A stretch of 6,500 nucleotides of DNA from Clostridiales bacterium (GCA_020859965.1 JAJBVF010000227.1:1-6500), one strand, 5' to 3'. Shown: positions 1 through 6,500, numbered from the stretch's first letter. Notes: generated by a model from the sequence alone, not told the origin. Numbers and translations are program-made.

Positions 1-262
1 TGGATAATTCCTTACTGGCTGTAAGGGGTATTAACCATAAATACATTGTAGTAGTGATGTGATACTGATCATTCTTGCAGACAGGCTTACGGATGAGGCG
101 GCTGCTCTGATTCCGAAGCTTCGTCACTACAGGAGTTATCATTTTTCGCTCCAGGGATGGAGCCAGTATCGATTGATTGCAGTTGAGCAGTCCTCAGGCC
201 GTATGGTCTGTAACCGTCAGGGCCGGGATCTGAGGAAACTCTTACGCAATATATTCCAGTAG
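1..262 (+). pseudogene. Probable remnant of a LytTR-family response regulator (C-terminal DNA-binding domain)
   Basis: Bases 3-56 encode DNSLLAVRGINHKYIVVV and end at TGA 60-62, resembling the first strands of a LytTR domain. The match then continues in a different frame, open from 41 to the TAG at 260-262. That frame contains ADRLTDEAAALIPKL, then RHYRSYHFSLQ (compare the family's RCHRSYLVNL core), then SGRM and RDLRKLL, like the usual C-terminal DGR...VSRRYRKDLRKLL. Spacing between these blocks is shorter than in intact domains, so a frameshift plus small deletions is the simplest reading. The gene begins outside the window. The placement fits: LytTR regulators are paired with CstA/BtsT transporters, for example BtsR with BtsT in E. 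coli. Alternatively, bases 59-262 (GTG start, 67 codons) could be an unrelated small protein; I see no ribosome site for it. The family assignment rests on eye alignment only. Confidence 0.42.
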
Positions 263-298
263 TTGTTCATCGTAGACTTCTGTCTGTCGATGGACCAA
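263..298 (+). promoter_or_regulatory. Hairpin between the regulator remnant and the cstA ribosome site
   Basis: The arm GTTCATCG (265-272) pairs with CGATGGAC (288-295), with one G-U pair. Above a small internal loop, AGAC (274-277) pairs with GTCT (282-285) around the loop TTCT. The foot may extend with TT at 263-264 against AA at 297-298 if one C is bulged. No U run follows, so it is not a standard terminator. It lies just before the purine-rich cstA leader and could mark the end of the upstream transcript or affect translation. Its function is unknown. Confidence 0.4.
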
Positions 299-308
299 GA
301 AAGAGAAA

Positions 309-314
309 AAGGAG
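309..314 (+). promoter_or_regulatory. Ribosome binding site of cstA
   Basis: AAGGAG lies ten bases before the ATG at 325, in a purine-rich tract (297-320). It fixes the transporter start at 325. Confidence 0.7.
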
Positions 315-324
315 AGAGAAACAA

Positions 325-2027
325 ATGACAGCATTACTTATTATCATTGTGGCTATTGTACTGCTGGTCTGCGGCTATGTTTTTTACGGTTCATGGCTCG
401 CAAAGCAGTGGGGGATTGACCCGAAACGGAAAACTCCTGCGATCACGATGGAAGATGGCGTCGATTACTGTGCGGCTAAGCCGGCGGTTCTCATGGGTCA
501 TCATTATTCCTCTATTGCAGGTGCAGGCCCGATCAATGGCCCGATTCAGGCTTCCGTATTCGGCTGGGTGCCGGTATTCCTATGGTGTATCATTGGCGGT
601 ATTTTCTTTGGCGGTGTTCAGGATTTCGGTTCTCTGTTCGCATCTATCCGACATGACGGTAAATCGGTGGGCGAGATCATCAAGGATTCCATGGGAAAGC
701 GTGCACAGAAGCTCTTTACGATCTTTGCGCTTCTGGTGCTTCTTCTGGTTATTGCTTCCTTTGTAAATGTAGTTGCAGGTACTTTCTATACCGCAGCTGG
801 TGAAGGACTGGGCTTTGTGGCCAACCCGACCGGTAATCAGACGACGGCAATGATTTCCCTGCTGTTTATTGTTCTGGCGATCGTCTATGGTATGCTGACG
901 AATCGTGCCGGCCTCAAGACAGTTCCGGCTACGATCATCGGAATTATCGCGATCGTTGTTATGATTGCTTTTGGTTTGAATGTGGGCTTTGCTATGAGCC
1001 GGATTGCATGGATCGTATTCATCGGCGCTTACATCACGATCGCATCACTGGTTCCGGTATGGATTCTTCTGCAGCCGCGTGATTACCTTTCCAGCTTTTG
1101 CTTTATGCCATGATGGCTGTGGCTTTAATCGGTATTCTGTTCTCCTCGTTTGGAGGAGGCGCAGCAACTTTTGACATGCCGGCATTTACAGGCTGGAGTA
1201 CAGGCCTTGGTACGATGTTCCCGGTATTGTTTATTACGGTTGCCTGTGGTGCCTGCTCCGGTTTCCACAGTCTGATCGCGACAGGCACGACATCCAAGCA
1301 GCTCTCAAATGAGGCAGATGCGAAGCCGATCGGCTATGGTTCCATGCTGATTGAGTCTGCGCTGGGGATTATCGCCCTGATTTCTGTTGGTATGGTATAT
1401 GATACCTATACAAGCGGCGGATTTGGTTCTCCGGCTGTAGCATTTGCGACTGGTATTGCTCTGATGTTCGGCGCGGAGACTACGGCTGTCTATGGTGTGA
1501 TCAAAGCGCTCCTTACCCTTGCTGTTTCTGTATTTGCTCTGACAAGCCTTGACACTGGTACACGTCTGAGCCGTTTCATGTTCTCGGAATTGTTCCTGAA
1601 AGAAGATGAGGCTTCCTATAAGGATGCAAAGGGAATTCGCCAGCTGCTTGCACATCCGCTGTTCGGTACGGTGTTTATGGTTGTGGTCGGCTGTATCCTT
1701 GGCGGACTGAGCCTGAGCCAGATCTGGTCTCTGTTTGGAGCTGCGAATCAGCTTCTTGCAGGTATTGCCCTGATGGCAGTAGCCGCATGGCTGGGCAATG
1801 CGGGCAAGAACAATAAAATGTTCTTTATCCCGATGGTATTTATGCTTGCTGCTACGCTGACTTACCTGGTCATGACGGTACAGAAAAAGATTGTTCTGAT
1901 CGGTGCGGGCGGTGCTGCATGGGGTGACTGGTTCCAGTTTATTTTTGCCGCTGCAATGGCGATCCTCGCGATCATTCTTGTGGTGGAAGGTGTTCAGACA
2001 TTCATCGCGCAGGCAAAGAGAAAATAA
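325..2027 (+). pseudogene. cstA: CstA/BtsT-family carbon starvation transporter, split by a frameshift
   Basis: This is a polytopic inner-membrane transporter of the CstA family; characterised members take up peptides or pyruvate, probably with protons. The first part runs from ATG 325 to TGA 1111-1113 (262 aa) and the second is open from 1098 to the TAA ending at 2027 (309 aa). Joined at the T run 1096-1099 they give about 567 aa, usual for the shorter clostridial members (E. coli CstA is about 700). Family signatures are plain in part one: MGHHYSSIAGAGPI near residues 57-70, GVQDFGSLFASIRHDGKS near 97-114, and WILLQPRDYLSSF at the break. Part two holds FPVLFITVACGACSGFHSLI, then TSKQL and IGYGSML, and ends in hydrophobic helices typical of the C-terminal 5-TM region. 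I count at least twelve likely membrane helices overall. The second part has no ribosome site, so it is unlikely to be made alone. Substrate cannot be told from sequence. Confidence 0.88.
1096..1099 (+). other. Frameshift site in cstA (T4 where T5 restores the frame)
   Basis: Reading AGC TTT TGC TTT ATG CCA TGA stops the gene. Adding one T gives AGC TTT TTG CTT TAT GCC ATG ATG, that is SSFLLYAMM, which continues straight into the conserved second half. The change needed is exactly one base in the homopolymer. There is no XXXYYYZ slippery heptamer in the right phase, so programmed -1 frameshifting is unlikely. A real deletion or a sequencing/assembly error both fit. Confidence 0.85.
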
Positions 2028-2042
2028 ACCCTGGGCAATCGA

Positions 2043-2068
2043 GCAGGAGACGGTGTACCGGCTCCTGC
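2043..2068 (+). repeat. Hairpin after cstA (inverted repeat 1)
   Basis: GCAGGAG (2043-2049) pairs perfectly with CTCCTGC (2062-2068). Inside, after an A/G mismatch, CGG (2051-2053) pairs with CCG (2058-2060). It lies 15 bases after the cstA stop and has no following U run, so it is more likely a 3'-end structure than a terminator by itself. Confidence 0.6.
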
Positions 2069-2085
2069 CACCCACGCCGGCCGCG

Positions 2086-2101
2086 TCTGGCGTTAGCCAG
2101 A
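2086..2101 (+). repeat. Hairpin after cstA (inverted repeat 2)
   Basis: TCTGGC pairs perfectly with GCCAGA around the loop GTTA. The following ATATTCTTT is only weakly T-rich. Flanking copies of CGGCCG at 2078-2083 and 2114-2119 could pair and enclose this hairpin in a larger stem. It may be a weak first terminator or part of a structured 3' region. Confidence 0.5.
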
Positions 2102-2135
2102 ATATTCTTTGCACGGCCGTGTGCATCATAACATC

Positions 2136-2170
2136 ACCGCTGCCGGTTTTTCCGGCGGCGGTACATTTTT
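2136..2170 (+). terminator. Intrinsic terminator of the cstA transcript
   Basis: ACCGCTGCCGG (2136-2146) pairs with CCGGCGGCGGT (2152-2162) over 11 positions with one G-U pair. The loop is TTTTT, and ACATTTTT follows. The stem is very GC-rich; the T tract starts three bases after the stem, which is slightly late. It separates the transporter locus from the apt promoter 60 bases further on. Confidence 0.75.
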
Positions 2171-2230
2171 ACATAGAAGTTCAGAATGAAACGACAGTTG
2201 AAAACGATTAAATTTTGCAGTCCCCAGTGG

Positions 2231-2259
2231 TTGCGAAATATGTAAGAAAATGCTATACT
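2231..2259 (+). promoter_or_regulatory. Sigma-A-type promoter for apt and the downstream genes, with extended -10
   Basis: The -35 box TTGCGA (2231-2236) is 17 bases from the -10 box TATACT (2254-2259). TGC immediately before the -10 gives an extended -10 (TGn). Transcription would begin near 2265-2267, leaving a leader of about 48 bases. I see no operator-like repeat or riboswitch in that leader. Confidence 0.75.
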
Positions 2260-2298
2260 CTACGAAAACGTCGGTTTTTGTTGCAAATGAGCGATGCC

Positions 2299-2305
2299 AA
2301 GGGGG
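2299..2305 (+). promoter_or_regulatory. Ribosome binding site of apt
   Basis: AAGGGGG lies eight bases before the ATG at 2314, supporting that start. Confidence 0.65.
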
Positions 2306-2313
2306 AATAGAAA

Positions 2314-2838
2314 ATGAAAAAGATTGAAGACTATGTAAGAAGCATTCCGGATTTTCCGGAGGAAGGGGTTATTTTCCGGGATATTACCAGTATCCTGCAG
2401 GACGCAGATGGTCTGCAGCTCTCGATTGACCTGATTCAGGAGAAACTGAAAGGGTTGGATTTTGATGTTGTTGTCGGTACGGAGTCTCGTGGCTTCATTT
2501 TTGGCGTACCGGTAGCATACAATCTGCACAAGCCGTTTATTCCGGTTCGCAAAAAAGGCAAGCTTCCATGTGAGACTATCTCCAGGGAGTATGATCTGGA
2601 GTATGGCACTGCAACGATTGAGATGCATAAGGATGCGATCAGGCCCGGACAGAAGGTCGTAGTGATTGATGATCTAATTGCTACCGGAGGTACAGTAGAA
2701 GCGGCCATCCGACTGATTGAAGATCTGGGAGGAGAGGTAGTCAGAGTAGTATTTCTGATGGAGCTGGCCGGACTGAACGGACGTGAAAAGCTGGCAGATT
2801 ATGACGTACAGTCTGTCATATGCTATGATGGGAAATGA
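2314..2838 (+). CDS. apt: Adenine phosphoribosyltransferase
   Basis: This cytoplasmic purine-salvage enzyme joins adenine and PRPP to give AMP and pyrophosphate. The protein is 174 aa, the normal length. It opens with the family's IPDFPEEGVIFRDIT (residues 11-25). ESRGF (57-61) and RKKGKLP (79-85) are the usual base-side and flexible-loop regions. VVVIDDLIATGGT (115-127) is the PRPP-binding loop with both aspartates (119-120). These segments distinguish it from xanthine or hypoxanthine phosphoribosyltransferases. It has its own promoter and is followed by rel after 98 bases; apt-rel adjacency is widespread in Firmicutes and links purine salvage to ppGpp control. The upstream recJ that often accompanies this pair is absent here, replaced by cstA. 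I see no defect. Confidence 0.96.
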   Translation: MKKIEDYVRSIPDFPEEGVIFRDITSILQDADGLQLSIDLIQEKLKGLDFDVVVGTESRGFIFGVPVAYNLHKPFIPVRKKGKLPCETISREYDLEYGTATIEMHKDAIRPGQKVVVIDDLIATGGTVEAAIRLIEDLGGEVVRVVFLMELAGLNGREKLADYDVQSVICYDGK

Positions 2839-2888
2839 TCGGAAAGTACCGGAAACAGGTCTGAAATCATAAATATGCTTCATATCGT

Positions 2889-2912
2889 AAACGGCATTTG
2901 CCGTTTTACTTT
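2889..2912 (+). terminator. Terminator-like hairpin between apt and rel (possible attenuator)
   Basis: AAACGGC (2889-2895) pairs perfectly with GCCGTTT (2900-2906) around the loop ATTT, and TTTTACTTT follows. With one bulged T, GTA-type pairs can extend the foot. The stem is short, so termination is probably partial. Because no clear promoter lies between it and rel, it may set how much apt transcript continues into rel. Confidence 0.5.
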
Positions 2913-2921
2913 ACGACGGAA

Positions 2922-2927
2922 AGGTGG
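2922..2927 (+). promoter_or_regulatory. Ribosome binding site of rel, deciding the ATG start
   Basis: AGGTGG ends nine bases before ATG 2937, with GGAAAGG just upstream. This favours 2937 over the in-frame TTG at 2898, which sits in the loop of the hairpin above and has no ribosome site. Confidence 0.65.
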
Positions 2928-2936
2928 CGAGACTGG

Positions 2937-5246
2937 ATGGCGATGGATTCGAGCGTGAAACAGAAAAAAATAGACGAGATCAAAAAGGCAGATGCCAGCG
3001 TAAAGAAGATGGAGGATTTTACGGATCCGGATATTCTTTACAAAGAATTGATTGCAAGCGTTCAGAAATACCACCCTTCTGATGATATTTCCATGATCGA
3101 GAAAGCTTATCGTGTTGCTTATGACGCACACAAGGATCAGAAGCGAAGATCAGGCGAACCTTATATTATCCATCCGTTGTGTGTGGCTATTATTCTTGCG
3201 GATCTGGAGCTTGATAAGGAGACAATCGTCGCAGGGCTGCTTCACGATGTGGTGGAAGATACGATCATGACATCTGAGGATCTGCGTGAACAGTTTGGAG
3301 AAGAGGTAGAGCATCTGGTAGACGGGGTGACAAAGCTGGGCAAGCTGAGTTATCCTGCTGATAAAGTGGATGTGCAGGCTGAGAACCTTCGGAAGATGTT
3401 TCTGGCGATGGCAAAGGACATTCGCGTGATCCTTGTCAAACTGGCCGACCGGCTGCACAATATGCGCACTGCTAAATACTGGTCGCCTGAGACACAGAAG
3501 AAAAAAGCGCGGGAGACCATGGATATCTATGCGCCCATCGCCCATCGCCTGGGTATTTCCAAAATCAAGGTGGAGCTGGACGATCTCTCCCTGAAATATC
3601 TGGAACCGGAGATTTATTACGATCTGGTAGATAAAATTGCCCTGAAGCGGGACGAAAGGCAGGCCTATGTCGACAGGATTGTCGTTGAGGTTCGCAAACA
3701 GATTGATGAAGCCGGCATCAAGGCACAGATTGACGGCAGGATCAAGCATTTTTTCAGTATCTACAAAAAGATGGTAAATCAGCAGAAAACGCTGGATCAG
3801 ATCTATGACCTTTTTGCCGTGCGGATCATTGTGGATACTGTAAAGGACTGTTATGCAGCGCTTGGTGTGATCCATGAGATGTATAAGCCGATACCCGGAC
3901 GTTTCAAGGATTACATCGCGATGCCGAAACAGAATATGTATCAGTCCCTGCACACGACTCTGATCGGTCCGAACGGGATGCCTTTTGAAATTCAGATCCG
4001 TACCTTTGAGATGCATCGCACCGCAGAATACGGTATCGCGGCACACTGGAAGTACAAGGAAGCTGCGGACGGCAAGAAGGGCGGAGATTCCAAAAGCGAG
4101 GAAGCTAAACTCAGCTGGCTGCGTCAGGTACTTGACTGGCAGATGTCGGACAATCGTGAGTTTATGAGCCTTTTGAAGAGTGATTTTGACCTCTTTGCTG
4201 AGAGCGTGTACTGTTTCACACCGGCGGGTGATGTCAAGAACCTGCCAAATGGTTCGACACCGATTGATTTTGCATATAGCATTCACAGCGCAGTGGGCAA
4301 CCGGATGATCGGTGCGCGTGTCAATGGCAAGCTGGTGACGATCGATTACGTGATTCAGAATGGCGACCGGATTGAGATCATCACCTCTCAGAATTCGCGC
4401 GGCCCGAGCCGCGACTGGCTGAAAATAGTCAAGAGCTCTCAGGCGAAGAATAAGATCAACCAGTGGTTCCGGCAGGAATTAAAGGAAGACAATATTACCA
4501 AAGGCAAGGAAATGCTTTCTGCCTATTGTAAGTCAAAGGGTTTGACACAATCGGATCTTATGAAATCGTCTTACATGGAGCGTGTGATGACAAAATACGG
4601 CTTCCGGGACTGGGATTCTGTGATGGCAGCACTTGGTCATGGCGGACTGAAAGAAGGTCAGATTGTAAATAAACTTCTGGAAGGTTATGATCAGGATCAC
4701 CGGAAAGAAATTACGGATGAACAGATCATAGAGGCGGTACAAAGTGCGAAAGAAGTTGCTCCGGTACGTGTGAAAAAGTCTAAGGGCGGCATCACCGTTC
4801 AGGGAATCAATGATGTCAGTGTCCGTTTTGCCAAATGCTGCAGTCCGATTCCCGGAGATGAGATCGTTGGTTTTGTGACACGCGGCAGAGGAGTTACGGT
4901 ACACCGTACGGACTGTATCAACATCATCAATCTTCCGGAGAGTGAGCGTGTGCGTCTGATCGACGCAGAATGGCAGCGCAGCGAGGAGACATCCGGCGAT
5001 CAGGGGCTGTATCTTGCAGAGATTATGATTTATTGCAACAACCGCACTGGCCTTCTGGTAGATATTACGAAAGTTTTTACAGAGCGCAAGATCGATGTAT
5101 TGTCTGTAAATTCGCGCACGAGCAGGCAGGGAATCGCTACGATTGCCATGTCCTTTGAGGTGCCTGGAAAGGATACGCTGCAGTATCTGATCGACCGGAT
5201 ACGTCAGATCAGCAGTGTGATTGATATTGAGAGAACAACGGGGTGA
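2937..5246 (+). CDS. relA: Bifunctional (p)ppGpp synthetase/hydrolase (Rel)
   Basis: This long RelA/SpoT-family enzyme makes ppGpp and pppGpp from ATP plus GDP or GTP on starved ribosomes, and also hydrolyses them. From ATG 2937 it has 769 aa, normal for Firmicute Rel. The HD hydrolase domain (about 50-210) keeps H79, H103-D104, E107-D108 and the D171/N175 pair in ADRLHNM, so hydrolysis should work. The synthetase domain (about 260-375) has R268, D291, YQSLHT with H339, and EIQIRT with E351. RFKD at 322-325 is the RxKD form of bifunctional enzymes, not ExDD of synthetase-only RelA. A TGS domain (about 424-485, VYCFTPAGDVKNLPNGSTP) follows, then a helical region, a zinc-finger/conserved-cysteine domain with CC at 634-635, H656 and C660, and a C-terminal ACT domain (about 690-769). 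It lies in an operon-like run with apt upstream and the MBL gene five bases downstream. No defect seen. Some databases would name it rel or rsh. Confidence 0.96.
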   Translation: MAMDSSVKQKKIDEIKKADASVKKMEDFTDPDILYKELIASVQKYHPSDDISMIEKAYRVAYDAHKDQKRRSGEPYIIHPLCVAIILADLELDKETIVAGLLHDVVEDTIMTSEDLREQFGEEVEHLVDGVTKLGKLSYPADKVDVQAENLRKMFLAMAKDIRVILVKLADRLHNMRTAKYWSPETQKKKARETMDIYAPIAHRLGISKIKVELDDLSLKYLEPEIYYDLVDKIALKRDERQAYVDRIVVEVRKQIDEAGIKAQIDGRIKHFFSIYKKMVNQQKTLDQIYDLFAVRIIVDTVKDCYAALGVIHEMYKPIPGRFKDYIAMPKQNMYQSLHTTLIGPNGMPFEIQIRTFEMHRTAEYGIAAHWKYKEAADGKKGGDSKSEEAKLSWLRQVLDWQMSDNREFMSLLKSDFDLFAESVYCFTPAGDVKNLPNGSTPIDFAYSIHSAVGNRMIGARVNGKLVTIDYVIQNGDRIEIITSQNSRGPSRDWLKIVKSSQAKNKINQWFRQELKEDNITKGKEMLSAYCKSKGLTQSDLMKSSYMERVMTKYGFRDWDSVMAALGHGGLKEGQIVNKLLEGYDQDHRKEITDEQIIEAVQSAKEVAPVRVKKSKGGITVQGINDVSVRFAKCCSPIPGDEIVGFVTRGRGVTVHRTDCINIINLPESERVRLIDAEWQRSEETSGDQGLYLAEIMIYCNNRTGLLVDITKVFTERKIDVLSVNSRTSRQGIATIAMSFEVPGKDTLQYLIDRIRQISSVIDIERTTG

Positions 5247-5247
5247 T
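5240..5247 (+). promoter_or_regulatory. Ribosome binding site of the MBL gene, overlapping the rel stop
   Basis: GGGGTGAT, continuing to GGGGTGATCA, closely matches the complement of the 16S 3' end and sits four bases before ATG 5252. It covers the rel TGA at 5244-5246. It supports ATG 5252 over the GTG at 5243, which lies inside it, and suggests translational coupling with rel. Confidence 0.7.
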
Positions 5248-5251
5248 CAGG

Positions 5252-5878
5252 ATGAAAAATCTTCAGTTAGAATCTCTGGTGCTTGGATCGGTTTCCACGA
5301 ATTGTTACCTGGTGAAGAATCAGGAGACCGGAGCACTTTTGATCATTGATCCCGCTGACCATGCGGAACGGATCATGCAAAAGATCACAGAGATGGGGGG
5401 CTTACCGGAAGCAATTCTTCTGACACATGGACATTTCGATCATATCGGAGCGGCCGCAGAATTAAAAAGCAGATATGGAATACCGATCTGCGCGCCTGAT
5501 AAAGAACGGGAGGTTCTGTCAGATTCAGGAAAAAATCTGACTCGTTGGAATGGGAACGGATACACATTGCAGGCAGATCAATTCCTTCATGATGGGGAAA
5601 AGCTCGTTCTTGCTGGCTTTTCCATCTTGGTATTGCATACACCGGGGCATACAGCCGGAAGCAGTTGTTATTATATTCCTGAAGAAAGTGTGCTCTTTTC
5701 GGGAGATACTCTTTTTCGATGCAGCGTGGGAAGGACCGACTTTCCGACCGGGAGTATGAGCGATCTGCATCGCTCACTTCATGAAAAGCTGTTTTTGCTG
5801 CCGGATGAGACGGATGTTTTTCCGGGACATGATTCTGCTACGACGATCCAATATGAAAAGCAGTTTAATCCATGGTAG
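5252..5878 (+). CDS. Metallo-beta-lactamase-fold hydrolase, glyoxalase II-like
   Basis: This cytoplasmic metal-dependent hydrolase belongs to the hydroxyacylglutathione hydrolase-like (YqgX-type) branch. From ATG 5252 it has 208 aa. Metal ligands are in place: the HxHxDH motif HGHFDH at 59-64, H133 in HTPGHTAGS, D152 in SGDTLF, and H193 in FPGHD. GDTLFRCSVGRTDFPTGS (151-168) is typical of this short bacterial group, which lacks the full C-terminal glutathione-binding domain of true glyoxalase II. The substrate is unknown; a thioester or a small-thiol conjugate is plausible but not shown. It starts five bases after rel and ends eight bases before hemZ, so the three are probably one transcript. 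The association with rel is conserved in related bacteria as far as I recall, but a functional link to ppGpp is only inferred. No signal peptide or break is seen. Confidence 0.93.
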   Translation: MKNLQLESLVLGSVSTNCYLVKNQETGALLIIDPADHAERIMQKITEMGGLPEAILLTHGHFDHIGAAAELKSRYGIPICAPDKEREVLSDSGKNLTRWNGNGYTLQADQFLHDGEKLVLAGFSILVLHTPGHTAGSSCYYIPEESVLFSGDTLFRCSVGRTDFPTGSMSDLHRSLHEKLFLLPDETDVFPGHDSATTIQYEKQFNPW

Positions 5879-5886
5879 GGGCCAAA

Positions 5887-6500
5887 ATGATTCAGGTAAG
5901 ACTAAACAGACAAAGTTTTCAATATGATGTACATTCGCTGGTTCGCGCATTTTATCCCGGGCAGGAAGTGCATGTGACCTGTGTACAGCAGGATTCTGAT
6001 TATACGTCAGCAATGTCTGACATTTCTCTGGGAGAACAGGTAGATGACATGGAAATCCTGCAGGGCAGGATTTTATTTTTGCTGGAGATTTTTTTTGAAC
6101 CGGACGATACATCTGTTTCTAAAATTATTCTGCGACTTACGGATGCGGCAGGAGTCAGGTCACAGTTAGAGGGCACATGTCATGAGACGGAGCGTAAGGA
6201 ATCAAAAAACGAGCTGAAACGATTACTTTACCGGCTGCTTTCCGAATATTCGGGGAAAACGCTTCCTTGGGGAAATCTGACCGGAATACGTCCGACGAAA
6301 ATACCCATGACGCTTTTGAATCAGGGTTGGAAAAACAGTGAGATCGCTGAGTATATGCGAAACACTTATTATACGAGCAACGAAAAGACGGCACTCGCGA
6401 TTTCAATCGCAAACCGGGAGCATTATCTGCTGGCTCGGGTGCAGCTGTCGCCTTCCCCGGAACAGAACGAAGAGAACGGGCCAGCGGGGCAGGATTGCGG
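5887..6500 (+). CDS. hemZ: HemZ-like coproporphyrinogen III dehydrogenase, N-terminal part, cut by the window end
   Basis: The frame is open from ATG 5887 to the end of the window, giving 204 complete codons, or under half of a typical HemZ of about 480-500 aa. GGGG at 5878-5881 lies five bases before the ATG and overlaps the MBL stop. The visible part is the N-terminal region that precedes the radical-SAM domain. Its signature is WGNLTGIRPTKIP at 128-140, followed by a helix and YTSNEKTALAISIANRE (162-178), where the family has a conserved Y..S..K..LA..IA..E pattern. The radical-SAM CxxxCxxC motif would lie beyond the window, so catalysis cannot be judged. HemZ is annotated as an oxygen-independent enzyme converting coproporphyrinogen III to protoporphyrinogen IX. 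Many gut Lachnospiraceae lack a complete haem pathway, so the real substrate may differ. Low-GC runs and a variable middle are normal for this region. Confidence 0.88.
   Translation, partial: MIQVRLNRQSFQYDVHSLVRAFYPGQEVHVTCVQQDSDYTSAMSDISLGEQVDDMEILQGRILFLLEIFFEPDDTSVSKIILRLTDAAGVRSQLEGTCHETERKESKNELKRLLYRLLSEYSGKTLPWGNLTGIRPTKIPMTLLNQGWKNSEIAEYMRNTYYTSNEKTALAISIANREHYLLARVQLSPSPEQNEENGPAGQDC

Noticed and set aside
31..66. Promoter or LytTR-binding direct repeats around TTAACC, GTAGTAG and GATACT
   Set aside because: Box spacing is wrong (24 or 9 bases) and no paired repeat matching a LytTR site could be recognised.
263..291. Promoter for cstA starting with TTGTTC
   Set aside because: At 17 bases spacing the -10 position reads GTCGAT, which is poor, and the region is better explained by the hairpin.
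1090..1113. Programmed ribosomal frameshift making full-length CstA
   Set aside because: No in-phase slippery heptamer is present, and CstA is not known to use frameshifting. Indel or sequencing error is simpler.
1305..2129. Minus-strand open frame of 274 codons opposite cstA
   Set aside because: It is a composition shadow of the transporter's hydrophobic codons and runs through the hairpin region, with no recognisable motif.
2287..2310. Seven-codon leader peptide (MSDAKGE) before apt
   Set aside because: It has no ribosome site, shows no regulatory codon run, and contains the apt Shine-Dalgarno. Chance is likely.
2898..2936. TTG at 2898 as an upstream start of rel, adding 13 residues
   Set aside because: It lies in the loop of the apt-rel hairpin without a ribosome site, and the added residues do not resemble Rel. 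ATG 2937 has AGGTGG at good spacing.
3150..4286. Long open frame on the minus strand opposite rel (378 codons)
   Set aside because: The plus strand carries conserved HD and synthetase domains throughout. The antisense product has no recognisable domain, so it is a codon-bias shadow.

Overview
The window looks like a low-to-mid GC Firmicute chromosome, most likely a gut Lachnospiraceae-type Clostridium relative. This is inferred from the protein sequences, the strong GGAGG-type ribosome sites, and the gene order adenine phosphoribosyltransferase, bifunctional Rel, metallo-beta-lactamase-fold hydrolase, HemZ. I recall that order from Clostridia. All recognisable genes are on the + strand.

Region 1 (1-2170) is a decayed or mis-sequenced transporter locus. 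Bases 1-262 hold what looks like the tail of a LytTR-type response regulator, readable only by changing frame. A hairpin and a good ribosome site then lead into a CstA/BtsT-family peptide or pyruvate transporter (325-2027). That gene is split by an apparent one-base deletion in a T run at 1096-1099. LytTR regulators next to CstA/BtsT transporters are a known pairing (BtsSR-BtsT in E. coli). The window may therefore show a nutrient-scavenging module with both sensor-side and transporter genes broken. A GC-rich stretch with three hairpins follows, the last being a convincing intrinsic terminator (2136-2170).

Region 2 (2231-6500) starts with a clear extended -10 sigma-A-type promoter (2231-2259). 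It reads into apt (purine salvage), rel (ppGpp synthesis and hydrolysis), an MBL-fold hydrolase and the first 204 codons of hemZ, which runs off the window end. A small terminator-like hairpin sits between apt and rel, and no clear promoter follows it, so rel may depend partly on read-through from the apt promoter. The rel-MBL and MBL-hemZ junctions are 5 and 8 bases, so those genes are probably co-transcribed and translationally coupled. Every catalytic motif I checked in apt, rel and the MBL gene is intact.

I see no mobile element, CRISPR array, tRNA or rRNA, and no convincing new defence or signalling system. The most unusual content is the broken LytTR-CstA pair and the structured intergenic DNA around it.
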